Shown: positions 50,043 through 59,739, counted from the first letter of the stretch. The stretch: 64,000 nucleotides of DNA from Gemmatimonadaceae bacterium (GCA_016720905.1 JADKJT010000005.1:124001-188000); one strand, 5' to 3'. Translations and numbers: made by a program. Notes: generated by a model not told the origin, from the letters alone.

Positions 50043-52420
50043 TCACGGATCGTCGGTTTGACGATCCAACACCGAACGGATCTGCTCGACGCGCGGCGCA
50101 AACAGCGGCAGTTGCTGCGGGTCGGCAAAGACGATCTCGTAATCCGCCGGCGTGAACGCCCGCGCCAGTCTCGACGCGAACGTCCGTCGCAGTAATCGCG
50201 TGTAGTGTTCCACGTCATAGTCCCGCGCATCGTCGGTATCGGTGGTCACCGATTCACCGTCGAATTCCGGGACCACGCCGCCGGGGCCGCCTTGGGTGCG
50301 ATATACGCGCACTCGCTCTCCCACGTTCCACGTTGGTCGCCCGCTGGCGAGCACCGCCTCATAGGTGAATTCCCGCCGACCGTCGCGCGTTTCGGCGTAA
50401 CGAGCGGGCGACTTGGTGAGCCGTACCCGCGATGACACGGCCACCGTGGGGAGCGCGCGCCTCTGCAGGGACGCAACGGTGTCGAGGTACGCGTTTCGCA
50501 CGCCCGCGATATCGTTGGTGAGCAAACACCCGATGGCTCGGCGCAGGAACTCCTCGCCAAACGGTTCCGCACGACTGGAACGGAAGGCGACACCGCGCAG
50601 CACCAGAGTCCCGTCGTAGGAAAGCAGTGCGTAGTTCTTGGGTTCATGGGAGAGCATGGCCGCGTAACGGCCTTCAAACTCCAGTTGCACCAAAGGCGGC
50701 AAGAGCGCCGCCACCTCGGCCACTACGCGTCGTTCGTCGGCCTCGCTCCAGGTGTCCGGCACGGCGAAGTACACGCCATCGGTGTCGGCCTCCAACAACG
50801 TTACCCCGCGCGCGGCGAGTTCGCGACACATCAGGGTGAGTGTCTCCCGTCCGCGGCGCGTGACGTCATTGGCGGCATGCACATCGGCAAAGCGCGTGAG
50901 ACTCTCCCCGGCGGCGAGATATCCATAAGCCGAGTTGATGACCAGCTTCATGGCGGCGGACATCGCCTCGTGCGTATTGCGCTCGGCGGAACCCGCCGGT
51001 GCGGCACGGGCATTGGCTTTGGCGGCGAGTCGCTGCTCAACGAGTCGGTCAACGAGTGAGACGAATGCGCCCAGGTGATCACGCGATGGTCCAATGCGAA
51101 AGGCGCGCATGAGTGACGGATACAGGCTGGCCACGTCGGCTTTCACCACGCGCTGCGCAACACCGGTTGCGAACAGGTGCAGTGCGGCACCGCTGTGCAC
51201 GGTGCCGTCGCCCTCCTGATGCGCCGGCAACGCCTGTCCAGCGCGCACGTATGCGCGCACCAGCAGCGGATCGACCACACCGGTCGCCGCACCGGCGTCG
51301 GCCAGTCGCTCGTACCGTCGCGGGGCCATGCGGGCCAGGGCAAAGCGGCGCCGCCCAGCATTTCGGCCAACGCGGCCACTTCGTCCACGTCGGCCCTGGC
51401 GTAGCGGCGGACGCGTTCCGGATCGGTGCGGTACACGATGTGAATCTGATCACCGCGAATCATCTCGCGATCAGGACCGGCGATGCCCAGATGCTTGGCC
51501 ACGACCTTCAAGCCATGCCCGGGCAGGTCGCGCGCCGAGAAGTCGTAGCGGCGCACCGCATCGAGCGTGTCGATGAGCTCACGTCCGGGCGCCACGAATC
51601 GCACGCGCCGCGTCGCATCCGTGCGACTGCGGGCACCGCGCCGCGCCGCGCGCGTGCGTAGCTCGGTGTCCGGCAGTCGGCTCAGATTCAACGGGACGCC
51701 AAGGCGACGTGCGCGGGTGTCGAGAAAGGGCAGGTCGAATCCATGGAGATTGTGGTTCTCGATCACGTCAGGGTCGCATTCCCGCACTTTTGCGCCGAGG
51801 CGCTGAATGAGGTCGGCTTCCGCGGCCTCGCTCTCATCGTACGCCTCAAGCGTGTCCACGAGACCGGTGTGGTCACGCACGGCGATCATGAATATCCGAT
51901 GGCGACCAGCGTCCAGTCCGGTCGTCTCGAGATCGAACTGCATTCGATGCAGGTGCCCGAACGCCAGGTCGCGAAAGTACGTCCGGCCGGTGGCCACCAG
52001 ATACTGCTCCTCAGGTGGCAAGACGTGCAGGCTGGACGGTGCCAGATCTCGCAGATGACCGACCCGGTGGCCAAGCCGTTTCGACGCGCCCCGCAGAATG
52101 GCGCCGGACAGCGTCGTCCAATCCGCAGCCGACACCAGATAGCGAAGCGCTCCGGGCCCGTCCAATTCCCGATAACAAAGGCGCGACGGTACTGAAGCGC
52201 CGGCCGCGTCCTCGCGGCGCAGATCCGCACCCAGGTGCTCCAGATCGGCGAGCGAGTCGAGGAGCAGCCAGGGCCGGAACCGCGCGTCCTCCCGTAGCAA
52301 CGCGCCGGTGTCGGCGCGGCGACGCCAAATGGTGGCGCGTCCATCCGCCTCGGCCCAGACGGATACGATGCCCGGCGTGGGGTCCCAGCCCCACAGCCAT
52401 TCGTCTTCGATAGTCACCAC
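50043..52420 (-). pseudogene. Family B DNA polymerase with 3'-5' exonuclease, broken by a one-base deletion
   Basis: Two frames together make about 790 residues. Frame one from 52420 has exonuclease motif I QFDLETTGLD (Asp163, Glu165), motif II NHNLHGFDLPFLD (Asp229) and motif III YARADVDEVA, ending at EMLGGAA. Frame two continues ALARMAPRRYERLADAG, polymerase motif A VKADVASLYPSL, motif B KLVINSAYGYL and motif C EADTDGVYFAVP, to 50043. They join if one base is added in the A-run CAAAG near 51341. All catalytic motifs are kept, so the polymerase may be functional and the deletion a homopolymer read error. Pol II-like enzymes act in repair or translesion synthesis; no SOS genes lie adjacent. 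Confidence 0.85.
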
Positions 52421-52506
52421 GGGAAACTACATGGGAATCGCGTCATGGCGTTATGCTTGGGCCTTCGCGATTGAATGACACTTCATCACGTCCCACGGAG
52501 CCGGCG

Positions 52507-53022
52507 ATGGCGGAAACTGAATGGTGGCAACGAGGGCCGGTGGATGGCGTGCCGGCCGTGCTGCAGCCGGTGGCGCATATCCTGCTGCAGGTCCGCGAGA
52601 GCGTGCACGAAATGGTACCCGGACTTACCGAGGCGCAGTGGAACGCACGGCCAGCCGGTGTGGCGTCGGCGGCATTCCACGTTCGGCATATGGCGGGCGT
52701 CATTGATCGGTTGTTCGCGTATGCCCGCGGTGACGCGCTCACCGACGCACAACGGGCCGCGCTCAAACTCGAGCGCGAACCGACCATGACACTGGCCGAG
52801 GTGCCGGGCGTGCTGGCCGAATTCGATGCCAGGGTTGAGGCGGCGGTGGAAGCACTGAAGTCGATCGACCCCGCGACGCTGGGCGAGTGGCGTGGCATTG
52901 GGCGGGCGCAGTTACCGTCCACCGTGATTGGCTGTCTGGTACATGGGGCCGAACACAGCATGCGACATGTGGGACAGCTCTCGGTCACGCTCCGTGTAGT
53001 CAGGGACAGCCACCCGCACTAA
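52507..53022 (+). CDS. DinB-family four-helix protein
   Basis: 171 residues from ATG 52507, preceded by GGAGCCGGCG. Four-helix bundle of the DinB/YfiT superfamily. Candidate metal ligands are His in FHVRHMAGVIDRLFAYARG (about residue 60) and the C-terminal pair in LVHGAEHSMRHVGQL (about 150-157). Members are often thiol-dependent (bacillithiol, mycothiol) transferases, but many have no known substrate. Followed after 5 bases by the zinc-ribbon gene, so probably cotranscribed. Confidence 0.85.
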   Translation: MAETEWWQRGPVDGVPAVLQPVAHILLQVRESVHEMVPGLTEAQWNARPAGVASAAFHVRHMAGVIDRLFAYARGDALTDAQRAALKLEREPTMTLAEVPGVLAEFDARVEAAVEALKSIDPATLGEWRGIGRAQLPSTVIGCLVHGAEHSMRHVGQLSVTLRVVRDSHPH

Positions 53023-53027
53023 CCCGT

Positions 53028-53768
53028 ATGCCAGCTTTCGCACACGCCACGTCGGAACCGGTTGGCTGCCCAAGTTGCGGTGCACGCATGGACACGCAGC
53101 GCTTCGCGCGTCACGTGCACGGCGATGTGACGATCGACATGTGCTGGGTGTGTCACGCCATCTGGTTCGATCAATACGAAAGCGCGCAACTCGCGCCGGC
53201 CGCCGTGATCGCGCTGTTTCGGCGCATTCACGAGCATCGCGCGCAGGCGCCGAGCGCGCTGGGCGAACACTTGCAATGTCCACGATGCCAGTCAGCCCTG
53301 GTGCTGACGCACGATCGGCAGCGAAACACTCGGCTATCGTATCATCGCTGTCCTCTGGGGCACGGCCGACTCACCACGTTCATGCAATTCCTGCGGGAGA
53401 AGGAGTTTGTTCGCTCCCTGACGGCGGCAGAAGTCGAGACGCTCAAGGCGACGGTGTCCCAGGTGCGATGCTCCTCCTGCGGTGCGCTGATCAATCTCGG
53501 GATTGACGTGGCGTGCAGTTACTGCCGCGCCCCGCTGGCGATGCTGGACGCCGACGCGGTTGAGAAAGCGTTGTCGACATTGGCTGAGGCCGATCGCCGA
53601 CAGTCCCATCCGGAATCCGCTGAAATCACGGCTGCGTTCGAGTCGATACTGGCCGCGTACCGATTGGCGCCGAGTGAGCGCCGGTTCGTGAGTGGCGCAT
53701 CACCGTCGCCAGCGTCAGGCGCGCTGGATCTGATTGCGGCGGGGATCACCCACCTGTTCAACGGCTAA
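53028..53768 (+). CDS. Multi-zinc-ribbon protein, function unknown
   Basis: 246 residues from ATG 53028. Three CxxC pairs or zinc ribbons: CPSCGARM with CWVCHAIWFD (about 16-50), CPRCQSAL with the CPLGHGR segment (about 85-115), and CSSCGALINLGIDVACSYCR (about 148-167). The middle of the protein is typical of TFIIB-like zinc-ribbon/ double zinc ribbon proteins, and the last 60 residues are helical. The DNA/RNA or protein partner is unknown. Starts 5 bases after the DinB gene and overlaps the convergent DinB gene by 4 bases. Confidence 0.78.
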   Translation: MPAFAHATSEPVGCPSCGARMDTQRFARHVHGDVTIDMCWVCHAIWFDQYESAQLAPAAVIALFRRIHEHRAQAPSALGEHLQCPRCQSALVLTHDRQRNTRLSYHRCPLGHGRLTTFMQFLREKEFVRSLTAAEVETLKATVSQVRCSSCGALINLGIDVACSYCRAPLAMLDADAVEKALSTLAEADRRQSHPESAEITAAFESILAAYRLAPSERRFVSGASPSPASGALDLIAAGITHLFNG

Positions 53769-54268
53769 ATCGGCGGGGTTGACCGGGCGAACACTTCTTC
53801 CTCGGTCAGGCCGAAGAGCGGCGGAATGGCAATGCCGCGCATGGACGCCATGAGATAGAGTTGCCCGCGGTGATGGGCCTCGTGCTCGGTCATGGCGCGC
53901 AGCCACTTCCACACGGTGATGGGCGCGCCGGCCACGGTGTGGCATTGGCCGTGCAGCGCGTCGTCGGTCAACTCGCGAAAAATCGCGAGCGACTCCTGAT
54001 GACAACGGGTCAGGTACTCGCGCACGTTGTCGATGCCCGGGGCGAGTGCGACGGCGTGGCCGGGATACCGACTGGGGCGCCCGGCGACATTCTCCGCGTA
54101 CATGAAGCGCTCGATGGCCGCCAGGTGGCGGAACAGGTCGCCGAACGTGAAGCGACCCGGCGCGTAGCTCCATTCGAGTTCGGACGCCGGGAGGTGGTCC
54201 AGCACCCGTGCAGTGCGGGCGCGGGCGTTGGACCAATACGACAGGAAGGCGGGGAGCGACTCGATCAT
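53765..54268 (-). CDS. DinB-family four-helix protein, second copy
   Basis: 167 residues. SYWSNARARTARVLDHLPAS, FTFGDLFRHLAAIERFMYAE (His about 49) and KWLRAMTEHEAHHRGQLYLM (His about 129-134) give the DinB three-histidine metal site. EWSYAPGRFTFGDL is a typical DinB motif region. Unlike the neighbouring DinB gene, this one is on the minus strand and starts 2 bases after the TerB stop, so it is likely cotranscribed with it. Substrate unknown. Confidence 0.9.
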   Translation of the reverse strand: MIESLPAFLSYWSNARARTARVLDHLPASELEWSYAPGRFTFGDLFRHLAAIERFMYAENVAGRPSRYPGHAVALAPGIDNVREYLTRCHQESLAIFRELTDDALHGQCHTVAGAPITVWKWLRAMTEHEAHHRGQLYLMASMRGIAIPPLFGLTEEEVFARSTPPI

Positions 54269-54270
54269 CG

Positions 54271-54726
54271 CTACGGCGCTGAGCCGCCGCTCCGCTTGCG
54301 CGCTTCGGCCAGAAATGCCGGTTCAAGCTGCAGCAGGTTGGCCAGCTTGCGCATGAGATACGATTCCTGTCCATGCAGCTCGCCATCGGCGAGCACCACC
54401 TGCCACATCAGCTCGGCCAGCACCATGCGCTGGGCGAGACTGTACTCGCGCACCACCTGCCGCGTGAAGACAAAATCGTCAACGGCATTGCGACCGGCGA
54501 CGGCTGCTTCGGCCATCAATTGGTCGGCGCCGGCGGCATCAACGCCGAAATGGCGCTGCAGCACCTCGCCAATGCGCTGGCGCTTATCGCTGAAGTCACC
54601 GTCGGCATTGGCCAGTTCCAGCAACAGCACACAGGCGGCCAGTCGCACGTCACCGGTGCGGCCGGTAGCCTGGGGCGCCGGGTCAGGCGTGTTGACGCCA
54701 ATCAGTCGTCGAATTGAGTCGAGCAC
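54271..54726 (-). CDS. TerB-family protein (tellurite resistance-like)
   Basis: 151 residues. All-helical TerB/DjlA-N domain: RLAACVLLLELANADGDFSD with acidic calcium- or metal-binding turn, QRIGEVLQRHFGVDAAGADQ, and LAELMWQVVLADGELHGQES, where the second DGEL acidic loop is conserved. Members are cytosolic or membrane-associated stress proteins. A short N-terminal helix MLDSIRRLIG precedes the domain. Two bases separate it from the DinB gene, so they form an operon. Confidence 0.88.
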   Translation of the reverse strand: MLDSIRRLIGVNTPDPAPQATGRTGDVRLAACVLLLELANADGDFSDKRQRIGEVLQRHFGVDAAGADQLMAEAAVAGRNAVDDFVFTRQVVREYSLAQRMVLAELMWQVVLADGELHGQESYLMRKLANLLQLEPAFLAEARKRSGGSAP

Positions 54727-54849
54727 AGGGTCCTGTTGATTTCATGGATGGGGCTGCTTGCTGCGGCGGGTGGAAATTGAGTTTCTTTCATTCACAGTCG
54801 CAAGGCAATCCGTGCGTCTGGAATTTCTCTCTTAATCCAGAAGGCTCTT

Positions 54850-55329
54850 ATGAAAATCATGACACGCGCGCGTGCAGTGGCATCGGCCGCGGCACTCGCT
54901 CTCGCGTTCGCGGCTTGCGCTCCCAAGGATGCGGATATCAAGACGGCGGTCACCACAGCCATCGCGGCCGTACCGGGCATTACGGTAGACGTCACCAACG
55001 GCGTCGCCACGATTTCCGGAGAGTTTGCCGATGACGCCGCCAAGACATCGACGGAAGCGTTGGTCAAGGCCGTGAAAGGCGTGAAGTCGATTGTAGACAA
55101 CGCCACTATCGCGCCGCCACCGGCGCCGGTGGTCATCTCCGAAGATGACATGTTGAAGACGGGCGTCACCGCCGCCTTGAAGGACTTCACCACACTGATG
55201 GCGGACGTGAAAGACGGCGTCGTGACGCTCACCGGCGAGATCAAGAAGACCGAGCTGCCGAAAGTCATGCAGGCCCTCTCGGCGCTTCACCCGAAGAAGA
55301 TCGAAAACAAAGCCACCGTGAAGAAGTAG
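54850..55329 (+). CDS. BON-domain lipoprotein (two BON domains)
   Basis: 159 residues. Lipobox LAFAAC near Cys23. The first BON domain (about 28-78) has IKTAVTTAIAAVPGITVDVT, NGVATISGEFADDAAKTSTE; the second (about 95-155) has MLKTGVTAALKDFTTLMADV and GVVTLTGEIKKTELPKVMQA. BON domains bind phospholipid and stabilise the envelope under osmotic stress. Followed after 31 bases by the BON/SH3-like gene, likely the same transcript. Confidence 0.9.
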   Translation: MKIMTRARAVASAAALALAFAACAPKDADIKTAVTTAIAAVPGITVDVTNGVATISGEFADDAAKTSTEALVKAVKGVKSIVDNATIAPPPAPVVISEDDMLKTGVTAALKDFTTLMADVKDGVVTLTGEIKKTELPKVMQALSALHPKKIENKATVKK

Positions 55330-55360
55330 TCACTCACTCCTGACGATAGATCGCAATCTC

Positions 55361-55783
55361 ATGACAACCCTTCAGGACAAGTACGCGAAACTCATCACCG
55401 CCGCTCAGGCGAGTGGTGCCACCAATCTTGCCGTGCGCACGCAGGACAACGTGCTGTACATCGACGGCATGGTGCCAACCGGCGAGTCGAAGGACGCGCT
55501 GTGGACCATCTACGACTCGATTGATCCCGACTTCCGCAGCGGCGATCTGGTGCTGAATCTCGACGTGTCACCGGCCGCGCCGTCCACGCGTCTCAAGGTC
55601 ACCACCGAAAGCTCCAATCTGAACATTCGGAAAGGCCCCGGCACCGACCAGCCCATCATCGGCAAGGCGGCCCATCATTCTGAAGTCACGCTGCTCAGCA
55701 AATACAACGCCGATTGGGCGCTGGTGCGCTCAGACAAGGGGGAAGAAGGCTACTGCTCGCTCAAGTACCTGACCGCTCTCTAG
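55361..55783 (+). CDS. BON-like plus SH3b domain protein
   Basis: 140 residues without a signal peptide. The N-terminal half (MTTLQDKYAKLITAAQASGA, LAVRTQDNVLYIDGMVPTGE) resembles a degenerate BON/LysM-associated domain. The C-terminal bacterial SH3 domain (about 78-140) is clear: LKVTTESSNLNIRKGPGTDQ, GKAAHHSEVTLLSKYNADWA and GEEGYCSLKYLTAL. A cytosolic protein that joins these domains is usually seen as YgaU-like potassium or cell-wall related, but no role can be assigned. Same strand as the BON lipoprotein gene. Confidence 0.82.
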   Translation: MTTLQDKYAKLITAAQASGATNLAVRTQDNVLYIDGMVPTGESKDALWTIYDSIDPDFRSGDLVLNLDVSPAAPSTRLKVTTESSNLNIRKGPGTDQPIIGKAAHHSEVTLLSKYNADWALVRSDKGEEGYCSLKYLTAL

Positions 55784-55815
55784 ATGGTGGCGGCGGCGCG
55801 AGGTCGCGCCGCCGC

Positions 55816-58098
55816 TCAGTTGCCCAGCATCCAGCTGGTGACCGGCGCGGTCGATCCATCGGACCAGGTCACCGTGCCGGTCCCCGACTGGTCGAGGGCC
55901 AGTGTGGCCAGCACCTGTCCGGTGCTGATTCGCGTGATAGTGGCGGTGGAATTGCGCACGACATTGCTGGCCACTTGCAGTTCAAACTTCATGTCGTGTG
56001 CGGCGTCCGTGACACTCCAGGTGGTGGGCGTCGGCGGGAAGAGCGAGAATGTCGCGGCCGATCCGGCCTGTGCTGAGGTGCCGAAGGCGGTGCCGCCGGA
56101 AATGGCCAGCGTGGTGGCGGTGGCCAGACCGAGCGTGAGGGCGCCGGGGTCGGCAACCGAGAGGACGCTGTTGTTGCCGGCGAATGTTACCGGGCTATCG
56201 GTGTCGATGACGTTGAGTGTGAGCAGTGTCACCGAGCCGATCGCCCGCGCCAGGGACGGTACGGTTTGCGTCACTCCGCCGTAGCAGGGTAGCGATGATC
56301 CCGACGAGGGTACCGTGCACGTGAGCCCCAGGCGCACGGGCGGCGCGCCGTTGGCCGGCGTGAACGTGCCCAGCCCCGCCACATAGGGATCACTGCTGCT
56401 GTTCAACACGGCTGTTTCCTGCAGCGACAGCACACCAAGCGTCGTGCCTGATGGGCCAAAGTATGTGGCCGCCTCGGTGATGTCGTAGCGCTTGGCCACA
56501 TTGTCGGCCACAAACTGCGTGACATCAGCGATGATGTACGGGCGGGTGCACTGCGTGTCGTAGTAGATGCCGACCTTGCGCGGATCCGACTGCCCCACGG
56601 GCAGTGACTGCACACTGCCGCCGCCCACCAGCGCCTCGCAGGGTGTGCTGTTGTTCGTCCCCGTAATGGTGACGGCAAACAACACCTGCAGTTGACTCTG
56701 CAGGACGGTGGAGGCAAGCGCGATGGCGAGCCCCTCCTGCGCCAGCAGATGCTGGGCGGTGAGCGACGTGGTCGGCGCTGCCACGGTGAGGGTCAGCGGT
56801 GCGGTTTGGTCGGTGAGGCCCGAACCCGCCGTTGGCGTACCGCGCACAACGAGCGAATATGGGCCCAGTGGCACGCTACCACCGATGCTGAGTGTGAGGG
56901 TGGCGGTGGTGGCACCGCTCGCGATCACCGGCGTAGAGAACACGCCAGTGACGCCAGCGGGCGCGCCTTCCACTGACAGTGAGATTCCGCCAGTAAACGG
57001 CGCCGTGCGAGTAATGGTCACGGTGGAGACTTTCGACGCACCCTGCTCGACACTGAGCGCGGATGGCGACAGCGCGAGGGAAACGCTGCCCGTTGGCGTG
57101 ATCGTCAGTGCGAGTGTCGCGGTGTGGTCGGGCAGACCGCTGGCGCGACCACGCACCGTGAGGGCGTACGTTCCCGGGACGGCCGCGGCGGCTGCCACCA
57201 ACGTGAGTGACGTCGTATCGCCCGACACCGTGGGCTGGGTGAACGTGCCGCTGACGCCTGCGGGCAACCCTTCAACGGTCAGGGCGACGGCGCCGGTGAA
57301 GCCGCCTGTGCGGACGATGCGCGCGAGGCTGATACCGCTCGCCACCTGCCGTACACTCAGCGTCGACGGTGTCATCGACACCGTGAAGTCTGGCGGCGGC
57401 AACACGGTGAGTGTGAGCGACGCGGTCTGGTCGGCCAACGACGACCGGGCGCGAACCACCATCGGATAGGTGCCCGGACTTGCGGAGAATGCTGCACTCA
57501 GCGTGAGCGAGGTGGTATCTCCGCTGAGTGTCGGCGTGCCAAAGCCGGCGGTCACCCCGGACGGCGCGCCTTCCAATGAAAGGGTCACGGCTTCGCTAAA
57601 GTTGACGCGCGTCAACTGCGCAATGACTCGCCCACTTGAGCCGGCCTGTACCGACACTGTGGTCGACGCCAGCGCCAGCGCCACCGACGGGCGCGCGGTG
57701 ATCACGATCGTCGCCGATGCCGTGCGTTCGGACACGCCGCTGGCCGACGCGCGAATGGTGAACAGGTACGATCCCGGAGGAACCGACACCGTGGTGGACA
57801 GCGTCACCGTGGCCGTCGTGCCCGCCGCCCCAACCGGCGACGGGACCACGCTGGCGGTGATCCCCGCAGGCAATCCCTGCGCGTCGAGCGTCACCGCGCC
57901 CGTGAAACCACCCGTGCGGGAAATCGTCGCGGTGATCTCTGTGCTGGCTCCCGCAATGGCGGTCAGTGTCGAGGACGAAATCGAGAGCGCGATGGCCGGC
58001 GTGAGGGCGGTGCCACCGTCACCACCACCACCGCCACAGGCGGCCACGGTCAGTGCAACAAGCATCAGCGCATAGCGACGCGCGGCCTTGAACGACAT
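55816..58098 (-). CDS. Surface lipoprotein with four tandem beta-sandwich repeats
   Basis: 760 residues from ATG 58098 (MSFKAARRYALMLVALTVAA), lipobox VAAC followed by GGGGGDGG tether. Residues about 30-430 hold four repeats of about 95-100 residues. Each starts like SLSPSxLSVxxGxS, contains GxxSLxVEGxPAGVTGxF, an SGDTTSLTLxxxxxxxPGTYxLxVRG block and ends in an ASLTLTV strand. This is the Ig-like/DUF-type fold common in soil-bacterial secreted proteins. The C-terminal 330 residues are a unique domain (GQVLATLALDQSGTGTVTWS near the end). Its function is unknown; adhesion or exposed scaffold is only a guess. Confidence 0.78.
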   Translation of the reverse strand: MSFKAARRYALMLVALTVAACGGGGGDGGTALTPAIALSISSSTLTAIAGASTEITATISRTGGFTGAVTLDAQGLPAGITASVVPSPVGAAGTTATVTLSTTVSVPPGSYLFTIRASASGVSERTASATIVITARPSVALALASTTVSVQAGSSGRVIAQLTRVNFSEAVTLSLEGAPSGVTAGFGTPTLSGDTTSLTLSAAFSASPGTYPMVVRARSSLADQTASLTLTVLPPPDFTVSMTPSTLSVRQVASGISLARIVRTGGFTGAVALTVEGLPAGVSGTFTQPTVSGDTTSLTLVAAAAAVPGTYALTVRGRASGLPDHTATLALTITPTGSVSLALSPSALSVEQGASKVSTVTITRTAPFTGGISLSVEGAPAGVTGVFSTPVIASGATTATLTLSIGGSVPLGPYSLVVRGTPTAGSGLTDQTAPLTLTVAAPTTSLTAQHLLAQEGLAIALASTVLQSQLQVLFAVTITGTNNSTPCEALVGGGSVQSLPVGQSDPRKVGIYYDTQCTRPYIIADVTQFVADNVAKRYDITEAATYFGPSGTTLGVLSLQETAVLNSSSDPYVAGLGTFTPANGAPPVRLGLTCTVPSSGSSLPCYGGVTQTVPSLARAIGSVTLLTLNVIDTDSPVTFAGNNSVLSVADPGALTLGLATATTLAISGGTAFGTSAQAGSAATFSLFPPTPTTWSVTDAAHDMKFELQVASNVVRNSTATITRISTGQVLATLALDQSGTGTVTWSDGSTAPVTSWMLGN

Positions 58099-58237
58099 GC
58101 GGATCTCCAGCAACGGTGACGAGAACGGCGACGATGGCCCCATGGGGAAATGCGCAGGATCCCGGCGCGAGGGATCATCGGTCTGCCACGCCGATGGCAC
58201 TGGACAGAGGCCTGGGAGGAACGGCACTATCCACGGC

Positions 58238-58645
58238 ATGGAGCGCTTTGAACTTGGCATCGCCATTGCACCCGCTGACATCGACGAATTGGGACACGTC
58301 AACAATGTCGTGTACTTGCGCTGGGTGCAGGACGTGGCCATCGCGCACTGGAGTGCGGCGGCGACACCGGACCAGCAGGCCGCCGTCGCGTGGGTGGCCG
58401 TTCGCCACGAGATTGACTACAAGCATCCCGCGCTCCCGGGCGACGGGATCATGGCGCGTACGTGGGTGGGGACGGCCGACTCGCATCGCTTTGAACGGCA
58501 CACGGAAATCCTCCGCGCATCAGACCGGAAACTGCTGGCCCAGGCACGCACGCTGTGGTGCCCCATCAGTCGCGCCAGCGGCAAGCTGACTCGCGTCAGC
58601 AACGAGATTCGCGCCCGCTTCTCCATCGACTCGGCAACCCGCTGA
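58238..58645 (+). CDS. Acyl-CoA thioesterase, hotdog fold (4HBT-like)
   Basis: 135 residues from ATG 58238; a longer frame begins in the opposite gene. IAPADIDELGHVNNVVYLRW holds the catalytic Asp and the family HVNNxxYLxW motif, and YKHPALPGDGIMARTWVGTA, FERHTEILRASDRKLLAQAR match the 4-hydroxybenzoyl-CoA thioesterase/YbgC group. It should hydrolyse short or aromatic acyl-CoA. Divergent from the repeat lipoprotein; 46 bases before the PLP enzyme gene. Confidence 0.9.
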   Translation: MERFELGIAIAPADIDELGHVNNVVYLRWVQDVAIAHWSAAATPDQQAAVAWVAVRHEIDYKHPALPGDGIMARTWVGTADSHRFERHTEILRASDRKLLAQARTLWCPISRASGKLTRVSNEIRARFSIDSATR

Positions 58646-58691
58646 GCTCATCGGCTGGCGCCATTTCCGTGGGCGTCCGCATATTGAGCGC

Positions 58692-59657
58692 ATGAGTCTC
58701 CCAGACATCCGACCCATCACGCTGGCCGAGATCCGTGAAGCCCGTGCACGGATCGCCGGCACCATACTGCGGACGCCGTTGGTGAAACTCGAGTTGGGAC
58801 CGGGGTTTCCCGACGTGCGACTCAAGCTCGAAAACCTGCAGCCGATCAACGCCTACAAACTGCGAGGCACCGCCAACGCTGTGGCGATGCTCAGCGATGC
58901 CCAGCGTGCCCAGGGCGTGTGGACCATCAGCGCCGGCAATGCGGGGCAGGGGGTGGCCTACGTGGCACGCCGGGCCGGGATACCATGCACGGTCGTGGCC
59001 ATTGAGACGGCACCGGCTTCAAAACTGGATCGCATGCGCGCGCTTGGTGCCACCCTGATTACCGTGCCGTTCGATGTGGCATGGAAGGCGATGGGTGAGC
59101 GAGCGTTTCCCGGTGTGAGCGGGGCATTCATTCATCCGTTTGACGATCACGACTGCATTGCCGGGCACGGAACCATCGGGCTGGAGATTCTGGAGGACGA
59201 ACCCAATGTTTCGGCCGTCATTGCCAGCGTCGGCGGCGGTGGACTGTTGACCGGCGTGGCCAGCGCCCTGAAGGCGCTCAACCCTGCGGTGAAGGTGCTT
59301 GGCGTTGAACCGGAAACCGGTGCGCCCGCCGCGCTGTCCTGGGCCCACGGCTCGCCGCAGGAGTTTCCCAACTGGTCGCCGACGTTCGTTGACGGTGCCG
59401 GCGGACGCGCGGTGTTTCCGCGCATGTGGGAACGCATGCAGCCCGTGGTGGACGGCTTCGTGGTGGTCAGTCTCGACGAGACCAGGCGCGCCATGCGCAT
59501 CATGGCAGAGAAAGCGCGCATCATCTCCGAGGGCGCCGGGGCGCTGCCGCTTGCCGCCGCACTCACTGGCAAGGCCGGGAACGGACCGATTGTCGCCATC
59601 GTGTCGGGTGGCAATATCGATCTGGCGAAATTTGCGGAGTTGATTGGCGTGGTGTAA
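58692..59657 (+). CDS. Threonine dehydratase-like PLP enzyme (fold type II), paralog 3
   Basis: 321 residues. PLP lysine in QPINAYKLRGTANA (about residue 55), glycine loop ASVGGGGLLTGVASAL and SGGNIDLAKFAEL at the end. The phosphate loop reads TISAGNAGQGVAYVA, with Ala in place of the His of GNHAQG seen in the other two paralogs. Catalytic activity may be altered, although some family members naturally carry such variants. Starts 46 bases after the thioesterase gene on the same strand. Confidence 0.85.
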   Translation: MSLPDIRPITLAEIREARARIAGTILRTPLVKLELGPGFPDVRLKLENLQPINAYKLRGTANAVAMLSDAQRAQGVWTISAGNAGQGVAYVARRAGIPCTVVAIETAPASKLDRMRALGATLITVPFDVAWKAMGERAFPGVSGAFIHPFDDHDCIAGHGTIGLEILEDEPNVSAVIASVGGGGLLTGVASALKALNPAVKVLGVEPETGAPAALSWAHGSPQEFPNWSPTFVDGAGGRAVFPRMWERMQPVVDGFVVVSLDETRRAMRIMAEKARIISEGAGALPLAAALTGKAGNGPIVAIVSGGNIDLAKFAELIGVV

Positions 59658-59739
59658 ACGCGCCTGATGGGCTCAGCATGCCAGCAGCGTGGACAGCCGA
59701 GGGTGTCCCATTCCCGGCGGCGACAGTACTTTCTCGTCC

